The notes beneath the pieces were generated by a model. It made no database searches, was not told the DNA's origin, and saw nothing but the letters and a program-made list of their open reading frames with translations. The translations under genes and the position numbers were made by a program. 7,297 bases of DNA from Acidimicrobiia bacterium (GTDB taxonomy: Bacteria > Actinomycetota > Acidimicrobiia > IMCC26256 > BP-133). The stretch spans positions 1 through 7,297 of the forward strand of contig JAICYE010000102.1 of assembly GCA_025934385.1 (NCBI GenBank), written 5' to 3'. Each line of letters starts with the position of its first letter. The stretch's first letter is position 1. Below, piece after piece: positions 5,224 to 7,297 of the stretch.

Positions 5224-6701
5224 CGATCCTCTCCTTGTGGCGTCGCGGATGGCGCCGCTGGTTGCGCCGGACGGGCGGAGTCGGCCGCCGGGAACTGGGC
5301 GAAGCCGGGCTGGGCCTCGAAGTTGATCTTGGTGAAATTGCCGCCCACGTAGAGGCTGTGGGCGCCGATGAGGGCCACCTCGGGGCCCTCGGCCGTGTTC
5401 ATCTGGGCGTTGAACGACAGGTCCTGGGCGCCGGTGCGGGTGTCGAAGGCGGCGATGTGCCGGTTGAGGTTGTCGCCGGCGTTGCCGCCGGTGCACGACG
5501 TCCCGCCGCAGGTCGTGTTGTTGCCCAGCACGTAGTCGTAGTGGCCGACGAGGAAGACCCGGCTGTCGGTCGCCACGGCGTCCATCCCGTCGCCGTCGGT
5601 CTTGTGGACCCACAACGGCTTGGTGCTCCGGCCCGGATAGAACGTCTCGATCGCCCCGCCGAACCCGCCGGCGGCGACGAAGATCGTCCTGCCGTCGGTC
5701 GGCCAGACATCGAGCCCGAAGACGGGCCGCGGCCGGTCGAGCGTCGGCTGCCACGGCGTCGGCTTGGCCGTCTTGCCGTCGAGCACGATGAGGCCGCTGC
5801 GGCCGGCGAAGTGCGTGAAGCTCCCGCCGACGACGACCATCGTCCCGTCGGGGGTGACCTTGAGGTCGGCGACGTTGCCGGGGTTGCCGTCGTTGCTCTG
5901 CTTGCCGACGTTGCCGACGAAGCGGCCGCCGGTGTTCGGCGGGGGGATCCAGTCGCTGCGCAGCGCTCCGGTCCGGGGGTCGACGGCGGCCAGCTGCGAG
6001 CGGGCGTCGGTGCCGAGCCGGGTGAAGGCGCCGCCGACGTAGAGCGTGTCGCCGCTGAGGGCCATCGCCTTGACGTAGGCGTCGGGGATCGGCGGCGCGA
6101 AGGTCGGGTCGGCCGCGCCGGTGGTGACGTCGACCGACGCCAGGCGGGAGAACCGCCCGCCGCCGATCGACCGGAACATGCCGCCGACGTAGAGGTGGGT
6201 CCCGTCGGCCGACGGCGCCAGCGACAGGACCGGCCCGTCGGGATGGGCGTCCCAGTCGAGCAGCGCCCCGGTGTTCACGTCGAGCGCCACCAGGTAGGAA
6301 CGGTGGACGATCGGGGTCGGGTCGCTGCGGGCCGCCTTGGTGCTGACGCCCGGTGGCGTCACGCCGGTGAACTCCCCGCCGAGGAAGACCTTCGTGCCGA
6401 CCTCGGCCAGGGCGTAGACGCGGCCGGCCTTGTCCTTGCCGGCGTCGTTGGGGTAGTCGGAGGGGCTCGTGCCCCACGTCCGGTTGGGTTCGGAGGCGAA
6501 CGACTGCGGCCCGGCCGGGGCGCCGCCGGGCCCGGTCGCCGGCTCGGCGGCCGCCGTCGGAGCCCGGACGGGCAAGGCCGGGACGATGACGAGGGCGCTC
6601 AGGAGCACCAGGCGGCGGGCGCGACCGGACCGGCGCGGGCGACGCTCGCCGCACCGCTCACCCGTCCGGCCCCAGCGACTGGGGCGTTCCGACCGTTCCA
6701 C
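5133..6701 (-). CDS. Secreted beta-propeller protein with about seven 'LYVGG.F' repeats (522 aa)
   Basis: The start is placed at GTG 6701-6699, with GGGAG at 6711-6707 and 5-base spacing. The frame stays open to 7001, but that part covers an AT-rich intergenic region and does not read as protein. The N-terminus is long and Arg-rich (RRPRRSGRARR), then a hydrophobic segment LVLLSALVIVPALPV and a likely cut near TAAA (about residue 52): an export signal. The mature part shows about seven repeats with a hydrophobic strand, a Gly/Asp turn and then (L/V)(Y/F)(V/L)GG.F: FLGGEFTGV, LYVGGMFRSIGG, LYVGGAFTRLG, VVVGGSFTHFAG, IFVAAGGFGG, FLVGHYDYVLGN and LYVGGNFTKINF. Strands like LAAVDPRTGAL lie between them. 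This is typical of large actinobacterial extracellular propellers (delta-60/kelch-like). CGGTSC near the sixth unit may form a disulfide. The ligand is unknown. The last 30 codons overlap the NHL gene, and that end has no domain character. Confidence 0.83.
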   Translation of the reverse strand: MERSERPSRWGRTGERCGERRPRRSGRARRLVLLSALVIVPALPVRAPTAAAEPATGPGGAPAGPQSFASEPNRTWGTSPSDYPNDAGKDKAGRVYALAEVGTKVFLGGEFTGVTPPGVSTKAARSDPTPIVHRSYLVALDVNTGALLDWDAHPDGPVLSLAPSADGTHLYVGGMFRSIGGGRFSRLASVDVTTGAADPTFAPPIPDAYVKAMALSGDTLYVGGAFTRLGTDARSQLAAVDPRTGALRSDWIPPPNTGGRFVGNVGKQSNDGNPGNVADLKVTPDGTMVVVGGSFTHFAGRSGLIVLDGKTAKPTPWQPTLDRPRPVFGLDVWPTDGRTIFVAAGGFGGAIETFYPGRSTKPLWVHKTDGDGMDAVATDSRVFLVGHYDYVLGNNTTCGGTSCTGGNAGDNLNRHIAAFDTRTGAQDLSFNAQMNTAEGPEVALIGAHSLYVGGNFTKINFEAQPGFAQFPAADSARPAQPAAPSATPQGEDRCSVSASPPASRPVRGGSPLCSWPPGRAPD

Positions 6702-6846
6702 CGAATCTCCCGCTCCGGCCCGTCGACCATGCCGCTTGTTGCAGTTCCAGTTACGGTTGCTTGAAGAAGATGCCGATGTGGCCGCTGCGAATTTAGTCGG
6801 CAAAGTGCGTGATTGGTGAGGGAGGAGTTTCCATTTTTGAGGATTT

Positions 6847-6860
6847 TTCAGAATTCTGAA
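6847..6860. promoter_or_regulatory. Perfect 14-bp palindrome, candidate operator
   Basis: TTCAGAATTCTGAA is its own reverse complement. It lies about 145 bases from the minus-strand GTG (6701) and 132 bases from the plus-strand ATG (6992), near the middle of the divergent region. It suits binding of a homodimeric regulator that could serve both genes. I do not recognise the motif as belonging to a particular regulator family. Confidence 0.5.
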
Positions 6861-6979
6861 CGGTCGGGCGCCGCCATGGACCGGATCGTCGGCGGTCGGG
6901 CGGGGCGGAAACAGGTTCAGATTTCCAAGGCCACGGTCCGGCAACACCGGAATGACGGCGGGCCGGTCGGGGGTCGCAG

Positions 6980-6985
6980 TACCCT
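6980..6985 (+). promoter_or_regulatory. Possible -10 element of a leaderless gene
   Basis: TACCCT fits TANNNT and ends 6 bases before the ATG at 6992, so transcription would start at or next to the start codon. There is no purine-rich ribosome binding site before this ATG, which agrees with leaderless translation. No good -35 is visible at 16-19 bases, so the call is weak. Confidence 0.3.
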
Positions 6986-6991
6986 CCGCCC

Positions 6992-7297
6992 ATGACGTCA
7001 CGGCCCGGCGTTGCGGAAGGCGGCCGGCCGCAGCGGTGGCCCGGGCTCGTGGCCGTTCCGGCCGTGGCGCTCATCACCGTTCTGGTCGGCCCGGCCGGCC
7101 TCGTGCCGGCGGCGCACCGGGCCGGGGCGGGGGGGCGCTCCCAGGCGGGTGCGCACGTCTCGGCGGCCGGCGCGGCGACGTCGGGCCGGTCGCCGGCGTC
7201 CGCTTCGACCGCACCGGCGACCCTGCCGGCGGCCGTCGCTCCCACCGCGGCCGGCGTCGCCGTGGTCGATCCGGCTGCGGCGCAGGCCGTCACGCCG
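6992..7297 (+). CDS. Exported or membrane-anchored Ala/Pro-rich protein (N-terminal 102 codons)
   Basis: The frame is open from ATG 6992 to the window edge, so the gene is partial. Residues 1-16 are polar and basic (MTSRPGVAEGGRPQRW), followed by a hydrophobic segment LVAVPAVALITVLVGPAGLV (about 19-38) and a PAAHRAGAGG stretch. This fits a signal peptide or an N-terminal anchor. The remainder is Ala/Ser/Thr/Pro-rich with no cysteines and no recognisable domain; it looks like a disordered linker before something further right. Third codon positions are mostly G or C, as in the other genes here. A minus-strand frame covers the same bases (7293-6793), but it crosses the AT-rich intergenic region and has no start context. 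It is divergent from the propeller operon and may share regulation with it. Confidence 0.6.
   Translation, partial: MTSRPGVAEGGRPQRWPGLVAVPAVALITVLVGPAGLVPAAHRAGAGGRSQAGAHVSAAGAATSGRSPASASTAPATLPAAVAPTAAGVAVVDPAAAQAVTP

Larger units (their letters stand above)
6702..6991. other. Divergent intergenic region, locally AT-rich
   Basis: About 290 bases separate the minus-strand propeller gene and the plus-strand gene at 6992. The part from about 6721 to 6870 is clearly lower in GC than the rest of the window. It holds the palindrome and A-tracts listed separately, and a minus-strand TAAATT (6795-6790) that fits a TANNNT -10 but has no convincing -35. An open frame from 6813 to 6995 looks weak as protein. 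Confidence 0.6.

Noticed and set aside
3499..6654. Single 1051-codon minus-strand frame covering both propeller genes
   Set aside because: Only its last 574 codons (from 5223) read as protein; the earlier part is an Arg/Pro-rich shadow of the 'LYVGG' propeller gene in another frame.
3961..6764. Long plus-strand frames (3961-5352 and 5235-6764)
   Set aside because: Val/Gly/Asp/Arg-rich shadows of the two propeller genes, with no domain or start context.
6993..7000. TGACGTCA palindrome across the start codon at 6992
   Set aside because: Eight bases only, easily formed by the ATG-ACG-TCA codons; no second copy in a regulatory position.
6793..7293. Minus-strand 166-codon frame at the right edge
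   Set aside because: It crosses the AT-rich intergenic island with no protein-like features; the plus strand over 6992-7297 encodes a signal-like N-terminus.

Overview
The window is very GC-rich, uses GTG and TTG starts freely, packs its genes tightly with stop/start overlaps, and shows actinobacterial-style -10 elements (TANNNT). Together with a SigB/SigF-type sigma factor, a CaiB-type N-terminus and a LivH-type permease, this points to an actinobacterium. An Acidimicrobiia-like lineage is a guess from style only. No rRNA, tRNA, CRISPR array, transposase or phage gene was seen.

Left part (1-2405, minus strand): a TTGACA/TAGCGT promoter leads into a four-gene unit. The order is a 467-residue exported protein with a C-terminal membrane anchor, a 122-residue two-helix membrane protein, a 162-residue two-helix membrane protein with a cytoplasmic His/Cys cluster, and the first 23 codons of a branched-chain amino acid ABC transporter permease (LivH-like). 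All three junctions are 4-base stop/start overlaps, so translational coupling is likely. The two small membrane proteins are diverged copies of each other.

Middle (2413-3492, plus strand): a divergent promoter region leads into the first ~50 codons of a CaiB/BaiF family CoA-transferase gene. This remnant runs without a stop into a complete group-3 sigma factor gene (2725-3492). A SigF/SigB-type promoter motif lies between the two, so the sigma factor may control itself. No anti-sigma or anti-anti-sigma gene is present.

Right part (3499-6701, minus strand): two overlapping genes for exported beta-propeller proteins. The upstream one has about seven 'LYVGG.F' units. The downstream one has six NHL repeats and a ~150-residue Pro/Gln/Ser tail made partly of 51-bp DNA repeats. 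The NHL gene ends 6 bp from the end of the convergent sigma gene.

Far right (6702-7297): a comparatively AT-rich divergent intergenic region holds a perfect 14-bp palindrome and two A-tracts spaced one helical turn apart. A plus-strand gene for an exported or membrane-anchored Ala/Pro-rich protein follows and runs off the window. Most of the coding capacity is for envelope or secreted proteins. No assigned function links the two minus-strand units; the sigma factor between them is the only regulator seen.
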